A DNA stretch of 64,000 nucleotides from Symbiobacterium terraclitae (GCF_017874315.1 NZ_JAGGLG010000012.1:47173-111172); one strand, 5' to 3'. Counted from the first letter of the stretch, positions 16,219 to 25,254 are shown. The notes: generated by a model not told the origin, from the sequence alone. A program made the numbers and translations.

Positions 16219-17508
16219 TCATTGGGCCCTCGGCCGGCGGATCCGCTGGTTCTGGCAGGCGCCCCGGCTTTCGAAGAGCGGCGGCCGGCCCGGCACGAAG
16301 CGCCTGCGGCCCGACCGGAACTCGTACGCCCCCACGTCGCAGTTCGCGCCGAAGGGGCGGGGCACTCCCCGCTGGTCCGTCAGGACCGGATTGCCCGCCG
16401 CGTCGACGCAGCCGAAGGCCGCGTCGATGGCGACGCTCCCCGGGAGGAGGGCCATGGTCTCGGTGATGCCCGGCAGGTTGAGCTGCAGGGGACCCAGGTT
16501 GAGCTGATCGCGGGTAACGACCGTGAAAGTGGAACAGTTGTTGTCGGTGGAGAGGTTGCCGCCGAGGTCGACGATGTTGCCTGCACAGTTGGGCCCGCCG
16601 ATGGTGCTGGCGATGATCGAGTTCCTGACCAGGATGTTGCCACCCGCTTCCGTGGCCAGCGCGGCCCCGCCGGGGCCCACCACGTTGTCGGCCACGGTGA
16701 CGAAGCTGAGTGTCGTCACTGCACCGGAGGATTGGACCGCTGCGCCGGTGATGCCCGCTGTGTTCTGCGCCAGGGTGCTGTTGACCACGGGGAGCAAGGA
16801 GCCTGAGACGAACATGGCACCGCCCGCGGCATCGGCGCGGTTGCGGAAGAACGCGCTGTCCCGGATCGCCACCGCGTTGGACGACGCTGCGACAATCGCT
16901 CCTCCGAACTCTGCCGTGTTGTCGGAAAAGCTGGAGGCGAAGATTGCATACGTTCCCAAGAGCGAGGCCAGCGCTCCGCCGCTGTCGGCCGCGCTGTTGC
17001 CGGTGAAGCGGGACCTGTTCACCGTCACCGTGCTGCGGCTGGCGAAGATTGCGCCTCCGTCGTCTGCTGCGCTGTTTCCCACGAAAGCGGAGTCCAGGAC
17101 GGAGAGGGTCGAGTTGATGTCTGACAAGACGCCTGCCCCGCTGGACGCCCTGTTCAGGGAAACCGTCGTGCGGACCAGGGTCAGGCTTCCCTGGTTATAG
17201 AAGCCCGCGCCCATGTTCGTGCCCGAGCCCCTGGTCACGGTCAGGTCCTGGACGGGGACGGTGACCCCTGGGTCGATGGCGAAGATCCGCACGGCGTCGT
17301 TGCCGTCCACCGCCAGCAGGTCCTGGCCTGGTCCGGTGATGATCAGATCCTCGGTGATCGTGGGCAGGGCCGTAACCAGGGTGATGGTGCCAGTGGCCAC
17401 GATCTGAATCAGGTCGGGTTCGCCGTTGGCGTTGGCTTCCAGGAGCGCGTCCCGGAGCGAACCCGGTCCCGCGTCGAGGGTGTTGGTAACCAGGATCGTG
17501 GCCATCAT
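16219..17508 (-). CDS. Right-handed beta-helix repeat protein with choice-of-anchor-like C-terminus
   Basis: 429 residues; tandem ATG codons behind GGGGGTGAG. It starts ATILVTNTLDAGPGSLRDAL, the N-cap of many Pmp-like beta-helix proteins. About ten imperfect repeats of roughly 22-25 residues follow, with GNSAADDGGAIFA / DNTAEFGGAIVA-type turns. The C-terminus has TDQRGVPRPFGANCDVGAYEF, the hallmark of the choice-of-anchor Q region. I see no signal peptide, LPXTG or anchor helix, which is odd for a surface-protein family. It could be an adhesin, a spore surface protein or a carbohydrate-binding protein. It separates clpC from the selenium-type cluster. Confidence 0.75.
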   Translation of the reverse strand: MMATILVTNTLDAGPGSLRDALLEANANGEPDLIQIVATGTITLVTALPTITEDLIITGPGQDLLAVDGNDAVRIFAIDPGVTVPVQDLTVTRGSGTNMGAGFYNQGSLTLVRTTVSLNRASSGAGVLSDINSTLSVLDSAFVGNSAADDGGAIFASRSTVTVNRSRFTGNSAADSGGALASLLGTYAIFASSFSDNTAEFGGAIVAASSNAVAIRDSAFFRNRADAAGGAMFVSGSLLPVVNSTLAQNTAGITGAAVQSSGAVTTLSFVTVADNVVGPGGAALATEAGGNILVRNSIIASTIGGPNCAGNIVDLGGNLSTDNNCSTFTVVTRDQLNLGPLQLNLPGITETMALLPGSVAIDAAFGCVDAAGNPVLTDQRGVPRPFGANCDVGAYEFRSGRRRFVPGRPPLFESRGACQNQRIRRPRAQ

Positions 17509-17717
17509 CTCACCCCCAGGGTGACATAATCCGCGCTCATCCTTAAGCTATGTCGGATTTGGTCAAAGGCGTCTCCGGGAGCGTGTCGATGGCGGGAGCG
17601 CTACGTCCCCCGCCTGGCCAAGTGTCACTCACATATGAACTGTCTTTGTTTGTAAAGGTATCCTTTCCGATACGTCAAATATACGAACCATCACCCTTAT
17701 CGAGGGAGGTTCGGTGC

Positions 17718-18845
17718 GTGTCGCTGAAAGGCCTGTTCGAAGGACGTTGGGGAATTATCATCACCGGACTCGTCGTCGGCATCCTCGCTCCGATCCTGGT
17801 CAAGCTGGGCAACCCCGGGAACATGGGCGTCTGCGTGGCCTGCTTCACGCGAGATATCGCAGGCGGCCTGGGGCTGCACCGGGCCGCGGCGGTGCAGTAC
17901 ATCCGGCCCGAGATCATCGGCCTGGTCCTGGGCGCCACGATCGCGGCCCTGGCCGCGGGTGAGTGGCGTGCCCGCGGCGGCTCCTCGCCCCTGGTCCGCT
18001 ACATCATGGGCGTGATCGCGGCGATCGGCGCGCTGGTCTTCCTGGGCTGTCCGTGGCGGGCCTTCCTGCGCCTCGGCGGCGGCGACTGGAACGCCATCGT
18101 GGGGCTGATCGGGTTCGCGGCGGGCATCTGGGCGGCCACCTTCTTCCTCCGCAGGGGCTACAGCCTGGGCAGGAGCCGGCCGATGGCGCCGGTGATGGGC
18201 TGGATCATGCCTGCCGTGATGGTGGGCCTGCTGGCCCTCCTGCTGGCGGCGCCGCTCTTCGGCCGCGACGCGGACGGAAACCCGGTTGGCCCGGTCTTCT
18301 TCAGCACCAGCGGGCCGGGCGCCCAGCACGCGGCCTGGTGGATCTCGCTCCTGGCGGCTCTCGCGATCGGCTTCCTGGCGCAGCGCAGCCGGTTCTGCTC
18401 GGTGGGCGCCTTCCGCAACCTCTTCATGCTGCGTGACACCAAGCTCTTCATGGGCGTGGTCGCCCTCGCCGCCGCCGCGTTCGTCACGAACCTGGTCCTG
18501 GGGCAGTTCAAGCCGGGTTTTGCCGGCCAGCCCATCGCACACACCGACGGGCTCTGGAACTTCATGGGCATGCTGCTCTCAGGCCTGGCCTTCACACTGG
18601 GTGGCGGCTGCCCCGGCCGGCAGCTCTTCCTGGCCGGCGAGGGCGACACCGACGCGGCGGTCTTCTTCTTCGGCCTGCTGACCGGCGCGGCCATGGCGCA
18701 CAACTTCAACCTGGCCAGCTCCGCCGCGGGTCCCTCTCCGTACGGGCCGGCCGCGGTGATCATCGGGCTCGTGGTGGTGGTGATCCTGGGCCTCACCCTG
18801 CGCGACGTGGCCGAAGGCGAGGAGAAGTCCAGGTCGGCGGCATGA
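17718..18845 (+). CDS. yedE: YedE-family putative selenium transporter
   Basis: 375 residues from GTG 17718, with GAGGGAGGT 7 bp upstream; the open frame continues 56 codons upstream without a site. It is a polytopic membrane protein of the YeeE/YedE family, about ten helices. Conserved Gly/Cys motifs are GNPGNMGVCVACF near residue 31, the FLGCPWRAFLRLGGG stretch, the SRFCSVGAFRN stretch and GGGCPGRQLFLAGEGD. These match the subgroup co-occurring with selenium metabolism. The stop overlaps the next start (ATGA). The selenium role comes from family knowledge; thiosulfate or sulfide transport by related proteins is the alternative. Confidence 0.82.
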   Translation: MSLKGLFEGRWGIIITGLVVGILAPILVKLGNPGNMGVCVACFTRDIAGGLGLHRAAAVQYIRPEIIGLVLGATIAALAAGEWRARGGSSPLVRYIMGVIAAIGALVFLGCPWRAFLRLGGGDWNAIVGLIGFAAGIWAATFFLRRGYSLGRSRPMAPVMGWIMPAVMVGLLALLLAAPLFGRDADGNPVGPVFFSTSGPGAQHAAWWISLLAALAIGFLAQRSRFCSVGAFRNLFMLRDTKLFMGVVALAAAAFVTNLVLGQFKPGFAGQPIAHTDGLWNFMGMLLSGLAFTLGGGCPGRQLFLAGEGDTDAAVFFFGLLTGAAMAHNFNLASSAAGPSPYGPAAVIIGLVVVVILGLTLRDVAEGEEKSRSAA

Positions 18846-20011
18846 GCGGCGACGTGACCTACCTGGACAACGCCGCGACCTCCTGGCCCAAGCCGCCGGG
18901 GGTCGCGCAGGCGATCGTCGAGTGCCTGGAGCGCGAGGCAGGCAACCCGGGCCGGTCGGGGCACCGGCTCTCTCTGGCTGCTGGCCGGCGGGTCTATGCC
19001 GTGCGGGAGGCGGTGGCGGAGCTCTTCGGCGCGCCAGATCCGGTACGCGTGATCTTCACCCACAACGGCACGATGGCGGTCAACATGGCGCTCGGGGGCC
19101 TCCTGGCCCCCGGCGACCGCGTGGTCTGCACCGGCATGGAGCACAACGCGGTGATGCGGCCGCTGCGCGACCTGGAGGCGCACGGCGTCACGGTGGTCGT
19201 CGCCCCCTGCGACGCCGCGGGCCGGCTGGACCTGGACGCCTTCGCCCGGGCCGTGGAGGCGGCCCCGACCCGGATGGTGGTGCTCAACCACGCCAGCAAC
19301 GTCACGGGCACGCTCTGCCCCGTGGCCGAGGCCGCGGCGGTGGCCCGGCGGGCGGGCGCACTGGTGCTGCTGGACGCGGCGCAGACCGCCGGCACCGTCC
19401 CCATCGACATGGAGGCGCTGGGCGTCGACCTGCTGGCCTTCACGGGGCACAAGGGACTGCTGGGGCCCTCAGGCACGGGCGGGCTCATCCTGGGCGAGCG
19501 CGTGAACGCCGCGGAGATGGTCCCGCTGCTGCGGGGCGGCACCGGCTCCCGCTCGGCACAGGAGCGGCAGCCGCCCGACCTGCCGGACCGCTTCGAGGCG
19601 GGCACCGTCAACTTCGCGGGCATCGCCGGACTCGGGGCAGGCCTGGAAGCGCTGGCGGCCATGGGCGGCCCCGCGGCCGTGGGGCAGCGGGAGGGCGAAC
19701 TGGCGCAGCGCCTCTGGGAGGGGCTGTCGGAGATCCCGGGCGTGCGCCTGTACGGCTCAGCGGACCGCACGGAGCGGGTGGCCGTGGTCTCGTTCACCAT
19801 CGACGGCCTGACCGTGTCCGAGGTGGGCTGCCGGCTGGACGACGAGTACGGCATCCTCACCCGCGTCGGGCTCCACTGCGCCCCGTCGGCGCACCGGACC
19901 ATCGGCACCTTCCCCACGGGTACGGTGCGGCTGTCGCCCGGACCCTTCACCACCGTCGATCAGATCGACCGGACCATCCAGGCCGTGCGGGCGATCGCAA
20001 GGGGGGTGTGA
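18842..20011 (+). CDS. Cysteine desulfurase / selenocysteine lyase-like PLP enzyme
   Basis: 389 residues, ATG overlapping the YedE stop by 4 bp. Class V aminotransferase fold: VYLDNAATSWPKP-like start (TYLDNAATSWPKP), LLDAAQTAGTVPID, and the PLP lysine in AFTGHKGLLGPSGTGGL. The catalytic-loop cysteine is present in RVGLHCAPSAHRT. This subgroup often accompanies YedE and DUF3343, and it may release sulfur or selenium from cysteine or selenocysteine for delivery to a carrier. Substrate preference cannot be read from sequence. Confidence 0.85.
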   Translation: MSGDVTYLDNAATSWPKPPGVAQAIVECLEREAGNPGRSGHRLSLAAGRRVYAVREAVAELFGAPDPVRVIFTHNGTMAVNMALGGLLAPGDRVVCTGMEHNAVMRPLRDLEAHGVTVVVAPCDAAGRLDLDAFARAVEAAPTRMVVLNHASNVTGTLCPVAEAAAVARRAGALVLLDAAQTAGTVPIDMEALGVDLLAFTGHKGLLGPSGTGGLILGERVNAAEMVPLLRGGTGSRSAQERQPPDLPDRFEAGTVNFAGIAGLGAGLEALAAMGGPAAVGQREGELAQRLWEGLSEIPGVRLYGSADRTERVAVVSFTIDGLTVSEVGCRLDDEYGILTRVGLHCAPSAHRTIGTFPTGTVRLSPGPFTTVDQIDRTIQAVRAIARGV

Positions 20012-20027
20012 GGCCCTGGCACATGGC

Positions 20028-20240
20028 GTGGTGCTCTTTCACACGACGTCGATGGCGCTCAAGGCGGAGAAGGCGCTGAAGGCGCAGGGCATCGCTGTCA
20101 GGCTCGTCCCCACGCCGCGGCAGTTCTCCAGCGACTGCGGCTTCGCGCTGCGCTTCGACTGGGCGGAGCGGGAGCGCGTGGAACGCCTGCTGGAGGATGG
20201 CCGGGTGGAGACGGCCGGGGTACACGAACTTGATGGATAG
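20028..20240 (+). CDS. DUF3343 small protein, putative Se/S carrier-like
   Basis: 70 residues. GTG at 20028 is used, though GGGGGG lies rather far upstream (20001-20006). The protein (VLFHTTSMALKAEKALKAQG ... SSDCGFALRF) matches DUF3343, a ferredoxin-like fold family with one conserved cysteine in DCG. The gene follows the desulfurase-like gene by 17 bp. YedE + desulfurase + DUF3343 is a recurrent trio in anaerobes with selenium-dependent enzymes, so it probably handles the released chalcogen; that part is inference. Confidence 0.75.
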   Translation: MVLFHTTSMALKAEKALKAQGIAVRLVPTPRQFSSDCGFALRFDWAERERVERLLEDGRVETAGVHELDG

Positions 20241-20254
20241 CATGCAAATCCCCC

Positions 20255-20283
20255 TTGACGATTCGGCGGGGACTGGCTAGAAT
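20255..20283 (+). promoter_or_regulatory. Promoter of the T-box/aroF transcript
   Basis: -35 TTGACG (20255-20260), 17-bp spacer, -10 TAGAAT (20278-20283), just ahead of the T-box leader. Confidence 0.75.
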
Positions 20284-20289
20284 GAGCTT

Positions 20290-20595
20290 CAATATCGAAA
20301 AGTGATGAACGGGCAAAGTACGCGGACCGGACCCCATGCAGGGAGGCGGCGTCGCTGACTGGAAGCGCCGCTATGGAGGCCGCCGCCGAAGTTCGCCCGG
20401 GAGCTGCCAGCTGAACGGCCGCGCAGAGCGGCTCCAGTAGGCCGGGCCGGGTTCCCTCCGTTAACGGGGAGCGGCGTCGAGGAGATCTCCTCCTCCGCGC
20501 ATGCTGTCGAGTGGGTCGCCGCAGGGCGGCTCAGAAGGGTGGTACCACGGGAGTCAGGCTCTCGTCCCTTGCCGGGGCGGGAGCCTGTTGATTTT
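20290..20595 (+). promoter_or_regulatory. T-box riboswitch, Phe-type specifier, upstream of DAHP synthase
   Basis: The T-box core AGGGTGGTACCACGG lies at 20536-20550. A terminator follows: stem AGGCTCTCGTCCC / GGGGCGGGAGCCT (20556-20586) with a GTTGATTTT tail. At the base of Stem I, ACGGGC-aaAGTA (20309-20320) pairs across to gaag-TTC-GCCCGG (20388-20400), placing TTC (Phe) at 20392-20394 in the specifier position. The leader upstream of cysE has the same layout with TGC there, supporting the reading. Uncharged tRNA-Phe should therefore favour read-through into aromatic amino acid synthesis. It accounts for the gene-free stretch 20241-20609. Confidence 0.88.
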
Positions 20596-20609
20596 CACGA
20601 AGGAGGCGG

Positions 20610-21674
20610 ATGAGCATGGCCGAAGGTCTGACTGCTGTGACGATGCGCAAGGTGGCTGGCCGGTTTGCGGGCCTTGGGCTGGGCTCAGGCCGTCCGATGA
20701 TCATCGCGGGGCCGTGCAGCGTGGAGGACGAGGAGCAGATTCTGGCCGCCGCGCGGGCCGTGAAGGCCGCGGGGGCGACGGCATTGCGGGGCGGGGCGTT
20801 CAAGCCGCGCACCTCACCCCGGTCGTTCCAGGGGCTGGGGGAGGAGGGGCTCCGGCTCCTGGCCCTGGCCCGGCAGGAGACGGGGCTGCCCGTCGTGACC
20901 GAGGTGATGGACACCGCCCAGATCGACCTGGTGGCGGAGTATGCCGACGTGCTGCAGGTGGGTTCCCGCAACATGCAGAACTTCGCCCTGCTGAAGCAGG
21001 TGGGCCGCGCAGGCAAGCCCGTGCTGCTGAAGCGGGGGCTGAGCGCCACGCTGGAGGAGTGGCTTTCCGCGGCCGAGTACATCACCGACTCGGGCAACGA
21101 CCAGGTGATCCTGTGCGAGCGGGGCATCCGCACCTTCGAGACCTGCACGCGCAACACCCTCGACCTGAGCACGGCCATCGTGGCCAGGCAGCGTTCAGGC
21201 CTGCCGGTCATCGTCGACCCCAGCCACGCCGCAGGCCGACGGGACCTGATTCCCGCCCTCGCCCGGGCGGCCCTGGCCGCCGGTCTCGACGGCCTGATGA
21301 TCGAGGTGCACCCCGACCCGGACCGCGCCCTCTCCGACGCGCAGCAGCAGCTGGACTTCGCCGCCTTCCGCGGCCTGATGGGCGAGCTGGGGCTGCTGCC
21401 TGCCGACGACCTGCAGAGCCTCGCCGAGTGCCGGGAGGAGATCGACCGGCTGGACGAGCGCATTCTCACCCTCCTGTTGCGCCGGATGGAGACCGTGCGG
21501 CGGGTGGGGCAGATCAAGGCGGCGGCAGGGCTGCCCGTGCTGCAGGAAGACAGGGAGCACGCCCTGCTGGAGCGGCTGATCCAGCGGGCCGGCCCGGCCA
21601 TGCGCGGAGAGGACGTCCGGGCCGTCTGGGAGGCCATCCTCGCGTGCTCCCGGCGGCTTCAAGAGGGTCTGTAG
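20610..21674 (+). CDS. aroF: Bifunctional DAHP synthase / chorismate mutase
   Basis: 354 residues; AAGGAGG is 3 bp from ATG 20610 and 9 bp from ATG 20616, so the latter may be the real start. The main domain is a KDPG-aldolase-like type Ib DAHP synthase: [51 protein letters not shown]. The last 85 residues ([19 protein letters not shown] ... [10 protein letters not shown]) are an AroQ-type chorismate mutase, here C-terminal; in B. subtilis AroA it is N-terminal. It commits PEP and erythrose-4-P to the shikimate pathway and chorismate to prephenate. Control by a Phe T-box suits this fusion. Confidence 0.94.
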   Translation: MSMAEGLTAVTMRKVAGRFAGLGLGSGRPMIIAGPCSVEDEEQILAAARAVKAAGATALRGGAFKPRTSPRSFQGLGEEGLRLLALARQETGLPVVTEVMDTAQIDLVAEYADVLQVGSRNMQNFALLKQVGRAGKPVLLKRGLSATLEEWLSAAEYITDSGNDQVILCERGIRTFETCTRNTLDLSTAIVARQRSGLPVIVDPSHAAGRRDLIPALARAALAAGLDGLMIEVHPDPDRALSDAQQQLDFAAFRGLMGELGLLPADDLQSLAECREEIDRLDERILTLLLRRMETVRRVGQIKAAAGLPVLQEDREHALLERLIQRAGPAMRGEDVRAVWEAILACSRRLQEGL

Positions 21675-21696
21675 CGCAGAGGAGTTCTGTCGGAAG

Positions 21697-21724
21697 GAGC
21701 ACCCCGGCCCGTGCCGGGGTGCTC
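21697..21724 (+). terminator. Terminator after aroF
   Basis: Perfect 11-bp stem GAGCACCCCGG / CCGGGGTGCTC, 22 bp after the stop, followed by only a short TCTGGTG tail. Confidence 0.65.
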
Positions 21725-21813
21725 TCTGGTGTGCCCGCCGGGCAGGAGGGCGGCGCGCCGGCTCCGAAACAAAGACGTAGCTCAGCAAACGTCGAAGGGG
21801 GTTCCGCACAGGC

Positions 21814-23184
21814 ATGGCGAAGGCCAGGAGCCTCTTTTTCTGTCAGGAGTGCGGCCACGAGTCGCCGCGGTGGATGGGCAGGTGCCCCGGATGCGGCGCC
21901 TGGAACAGCATGGTGGAGGAGCCGTCCGCCCGGGCCGGCGGCCGCGGCTCGCTCTCGCCCGGCCTCAGCACGGGCGGCCGGCCGGTGGCCATCGGCGATG
22001 TGGCCGCGGAGGACGCCCGGCGCATGCCCACAGGCTCGGCCGAGCTGGACCGGGTGCTGGGCGGCGGCATCGTGCCGGGATCGTTCGTCCTGGTGGGCGG
22101 GGACCCCGGCATCGGCAAGTCGACGCTCCTGCTGCAGCTGGCCGCCCGGGTGGCCCGGGAGCACGGCACCGTGCTCTACGTGTCGGGGGAGGAGTCTGCC
22201 CGGCAGATCCGCATGCGGGCGGATCGGCTGGGCACCATCCACGAGCGCCTGCTGGTCCTCGCCGAGACCGACCTCGACGCCATTGAGCAGCACGCGAAGG
22301 CGGTCAGCCCCGCGCTGCTGATCGTCGATTCGATACAGACCGTCTTCAAGCCCGACCTCGCCTCCGCCCCGGGCTCGGTCAGCCAGGTGCGGGAGTGCGC
22401 CGCCCAGCTGCTGCGGGTGGCCAAGGGGCAGAACACCGCCGTCTTCATCGTCGGGCACGTCACCAAGGAGGGCTCCCTCGCCGGCCCGCGGGTGCTGGAG
22501 CACATCGTGGACACGGTGCTCTACTTCGAGGGCGAACGCCACGCCAGCTTCCGCATCCTGCGGGCGGTCAAGAACCGGTTCGGCTCGACCAACGAGATCG
22601 GCCTCTTCGAGATGCGCGACGCCGGGCTGGTGGAGGTGGACAACGCCTCGCAGCTCTTCCTCTCGGAGCGGCCCCTGGACGCGGCCGGCTCGGTCGTCGT
22701 TCCCTCCCTGGAGGGCACCCGCCCGCTGCTGGTGGAGGTTCAGGCCCTGGTGAGCGCATCCACCTTCGTCTCGCCCCGCCGCACGGCTGACGGCATCGAC
22801 CTGAACCGGGTACAGCTCATCATCGCCGTGCTGGAGAAGCGGGTGGGCCTGCTGCTGGGCAACCACGACGCCTACGTGAAGGTGACCGGGGGCGTCCGGC
22901 TGGCCGAGCCTGCCATCGACCTGGGGCTGGCGGTCGCCCTGGCCTCCAGCTTCCGGGACCAGGCCCCGGATCCGCGGACCGTGGTCGCCGGCGAGGTCGG
23001 CCTGGCCGGCGAGGTGCGGGCCGTCTCCCGGATCGAGCAGCGCATCCGCGAGGCGGAGAAGATGGGTTTTGCGCGCATGGTCTTGCCGCGGGCCAACCTT
23101 CGTAGCCTTAGCGTGAAGAGCGAGTTGGAGCTGATCGGGGTGGAGACAGTAATGGAAGGGCTGGAAGCGGCCCTGAACCGCTGA
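21814..23184 (+). CDS. radA: RadA, DNA repair/recombination ATPase
   Basis: 456 residues, ATG at 21814. The N-terminal zinc finger is FFCQECGHESPRWMGRCPGCGAW. The RecA-like core has Walker A GGDPGIGKSTLLLQL and Walker B LLIVDSIQT, followed by the RadA signature KNRFGSTNEIG. The C-terminal domain is Lon-protease-like without its catalytic Ser/Lys dyad. It helps branch migration during homologous recombination. It is followed by disA, as in Bacillus, and in B. subtilis RadA restrains DisA. Confidence 0.95.
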   Translation: MAKARSLFFCQECGHESPRWMGRCPGCGAWNSMVEEPSARAGGRGSLSPGLSTGGRPVAIGDVAAEDARRMPTGSAELDRVLGGGIVPGSFVLVGGDPGIGKSTLLLQLAARVAREHGTVLYVSGEESARQIRMRADRLGTIHERLLVLAETDLDAIEQHAKAVSPALLIVDSIQTVFKPDLASAPGSVSQVRECAAQLLRVAKGQNTAVFIVGHVTKEGSLAGPRVLEHIVDTVLYFEGERHASFRILRAVKNRFGSTNEIGLFEMRDAGLVEVDNASQLFLSERPLDAAGSVVVPSLEGTRPLLVEVQALVSASTFVSPRRTADGIDLNRVQLIIAVLEKRVGLLLGNHDAYVKVTGGVRLAEPAIDLGLAVALASSFRDQAPDPRTVVAGEVGLAGEVRAVSRIEQRIREAEKMGFARMVLPRANLRSLSVKSELELIGVETVMEGLEAALNR

Positions 23185-23208
23185 TTCGTGGGCGACGGGG
23201 GTGATCGG

Positions 23209-24300
23209 GTGGAGGAGCAGGGCGGCATATGGCGGATGGTGCGCCAGGTCGCACCGGGCACCCCGCTGCGGGAGGGGTTGGAGTCCATCCTGCACGCCCG
23301 CACCGGCGCGCTGATCGTCGTCGGCGACTCGCCTGAGGTCATGGCGCTGGTGGACGGCGGCTTCCGGCTTGACTGCGAGTTCACCCCCGCCAGCCTGTAC
23401 GAGCTGGCGAAGATGGACGGGGCCATCATCCTGACCCGTGACGCCAGGCGCATCCTCTGCGCCAACGCGATGCTGGTCCCCGACGCGTCGATTCCGACCA
23501 GCGAGACCGGTACGCGCCACCGCACGGCCGAGCGGGTGGCAAAGCAGACGGGCGAGCTGGTCATCTCCATCTCCCAGCGGCGCAGCCTGATCACGCTCTA
23601 CCAGGGGCCGGTGAAGCACATCCTGCGCGACTTCCCGGTCATCCTGGCCAAGACGAACCAGGCCCTGCAGACCCTGGAGAAGTACAAACTGGTGCGGGAC
23701 GAGGCCGTCGAGCGCCTCTCGGCGCTGGAGCTGGACGACATGGTCAGCGTCCAGGACGTCGCCACGGTGATCCAGCGCACGGAGATGGTCCTGCGCGTCG
23801 GCGCTGAGATCGAGCGCTACATCGCCGAACTGGGCGTCGAGGGCCGGCTGGTGGCGATGCAGCTCGAGGAGCTGACGGCGGGCGTAGCCGCCGAAGAGCT
23901 GCTGATCATCCGCGACTACGCCGCCATCAGCGACCCCGGCTACGCGGAGGCGCTGCGCGCCCAGCTGGCCTCCTGGCCCTACGACATGCTGCAGGACCTG
24001 ACGGCGATCGCCCGCCTCCTCGGCGCGGGCACGCTCCCCGGGTCGCTGGACAGCCCCATCGCCCCCCGGGGATACCGCATGCTGCGGCGGATCCCGCGCC
24101 TGCCGGCCGGGGTGATCGAGAACCTGGTCTGTCAGTTCGACCGGCTGCAGGGGGTGCTGAAGGCCTCGCTGGAGGAGCTGGACGAGGTGGACGGCATCGG
24201 CGAGGCGCGGGCGCGGGCGATCCGCGAGGGGCTGCACCGCCTCCGGGAGCGCAGCGCGCCGCTCAGAGGGCGGCCGGCGCAGAACCCGCCCCCGCCCTGA
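23209..24300 (+). CDS. disA: DisA, diadenylate cyclase and DNA integrity scanner
   Basis: 363 residues from GTG 23209, preceded by GGGGGTGATC that pairs well with 16S rRNA; a GTG 21 bp earlier lacks such a site. The DAC domain carries MDGAIILTRDA and TRHRTAERVAKQT, the ATP-binding DGA and RHR motifs. A helical linker and a C-terminal helix-hairpin-helix (LDEVDGIGEARARAIREGL) bind branched DNA. It makes c-di-AMP. The gene starts 24 bp after radA, so they are co-transcribed. Confidence 0.95.
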   Translation: MEEQGGIWRMVRQVAPGTPLREGLESILHARTGALIVVGDSPEVMALVDGGFRLDCEFTPASLYELAKMDGAIILTRDARRILCANAMLVPDASIPTSETGTRHRTAERVAKQTGELVISISQRRSLITLYQGPVKHILRDFPVILAKTNQALQTLEKYKLVRDEAVERLSALELDDMVSVQDVATVIQRTEMVLRVGAEIERYIAELGVEGRLVAMQLEELTAGVAAEELLIIRDYAAISDPGYAEALRAQLASWPYDMLQDLTAIARLLGAGTLPGSLDSPIAPRGYRMLRRIPRLPAGVIENLVCQFDRLQGVLKASLEELDEVDGIGEARARAIREGLHRLRERSAPLRGRPAQNPPPP

Positions 24301-24333
24301 GGTGGCACGGCGGCCGCGCCAATGCAGCAAAAA

Positions 24334-24364
24334 GCCCGAGCTCAGCGGCTCGGGCTCCTTTTTC
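24334..24364. terminator. Bidirectional terminator between disA and convergent gene
   Basis: Stem GCCCGAGC / GCTCGGGC with loop TCAGCG, flanked by A-run on the left (AAAAA) and TCCTTTTTC on the right, so it can stop both strands. Confidence 0.9.
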
Positions 24365-24373
24365 ATTCAGTCG

Positions 24374-24778
24374 TCAATCGGCGAAGTTGTACACCCCAAG
24401 GGCCGCAAGCTTCTTGTGCTCCTTGAGGATCACGTCGTAAAGGTTTAGGTCGAAAGTGTTACAGAGCGCGGCGAGGTAAAACAGGTTGTTGCCCAGTTCG
24501 GCCTCCACCACCTCGCGGCAGTGGTCGCAGAGCTTGCCGTTCACGTGGTCAGCCGCGTGGTCGCGCAGCTGCTCCAGCGTGGCGTCCGCGGGGTACTGCT
24601 GCCGGGCCGCGTGAACCTCCACACAGCCGCAGGAGGTCACCGACTTCGTGACTGCCCGGTTGACGCGGGCGGTCGACTCCTGGAGTTTTGCCATGATGTC
24701 CAGCACGCTGCGGTGCCTGATGAGATACTCGTTTACCGTCTCCTGAAACTGGTCGCACAGCAGGTCCTTCACAGACAT
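24374..24778 (-). CDS. Conserved clostridial protein of unknown function, cysteine-containing, MazG-like end
   Basis: 134 residues, ATG at 24778 after GAGAGGTGA on the minus strand. The N-terminal helix pair (DLLCDQFQETVNEYLIRHRS) precedes TSCGCVEV and a CDHC pair, possibly a metal site. The C-terminal ELGNNLFYLAALCNTFDLNL resembles the MazG-type motif of NTP pyrophosphohydrolases without its full set of acidic residues. I recall similar clostridial proteins filed as DUF1573 but cannot confirm. Transcribed towards disA, apart from its neighbours. Confidence 0.6.
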   Translation of the reverse strand: MSVKDLLCDQFQETVNEYLIRHRSVLDIMAKLQESTARVNRAVTKSVTSCGCVEVHAARQQYPADATLEQLRDHAADHVNGKLCDHCREVVEAELGNNLFYLAALCNTFDLNLYDVILKEHKKLAALGVYNFAD

Positions 24779-24932
24779 TCACCTCTCAGTCCCGTCGCGG
24801 GTCAGGGGTGCGCCGGGCCGGCACCGGCGGGAAGTACCCGGTCTGCTCCTATTGTAGCAGAGGGGGAGAACCGGGACAAACAGCGGGTTCAGGGAAACCG
24901 CGCCATTTTTCGCAGCCGGATCCCAAAGGTTG

Positions 24933-24958
24933 AGGGCGGAGCCCTGCGGCTCCGCCCT
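24933..24958 (-). terminator. Terminator downstream of tRNA-Ala
   Basis: Perfect 11-bp stem AGGGCGGAGCC / GGCTCCGCCCT with loop of 4, six bases past the tRNA 3' end on the minus strand, followed there by CAACCTTTGG. Confidence 0.7.
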
Positions 24959-24963
24959 GCGTC

Positions 24964-25039
24964 TGGTGGAGCTAAGGGGATTCGAACCCCCGACCTCGTG
25001 AGTGCGATTCACGCGCTCTCCCAGCTGAGCTATAGCCCC
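24964..25039 (-). tRNA. tRNA-Ala (anticodon CGC)
   Basis: On the minus strand a full cloverleaf can be drawn: acceptor GGGGCTA / TAGCTCC including the G3-U70 pair that identifies tRNA-Ala, D-arm GCTC/GAGC, anticodon stem CGTGA/TCACG with loop ATCGCAC (anticodon CGC, reading GCG), T-arm GGGGG-TTCGAAT-CCCCT, and an encoded CCA end. GCG is a common Ala codon in this GC-rich window. Confidence 0.95.
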
Positions 25040-25156
25040 GATCCGACTGCATTGTAAGACGCCGGACCCGCCTGCGTCAAGCGTTTCCCCGCGGGAACCG
25101 GACAGGCACGCAGAACAGCACACGCGCGAATAATACAAACAATATATAAACTTTTC

Positions 25157-25185
25157 TTGACAATGGTGCTAGAGTCTGGTACCCT
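25157..25185 (+). promoter_or_regulatory. Promoter of carD
   Basis: -35 TTGACA (25157-25162), 17-bp spacer, -10 TACCCT (25180-25185). Perfect -35 with a weak -10, 70 bp before the carD start. Confidence 0.55.
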
Positions 25186-25254
25186 GAGAGGCAGACGGCC
25201 CTGTATCCAGGCGAAGTGCGGAGCGTTCGGTCCGAAAAGGTGGGGGTGAGGGCG

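Noticed and set aside
13664..16222. 852-codon minus-strand frame opposite clpC
   Set aside because: It is the antisense shadow of clpC; GC-rich third positions keep the frame open, and no ribosome site or known domain is seen.
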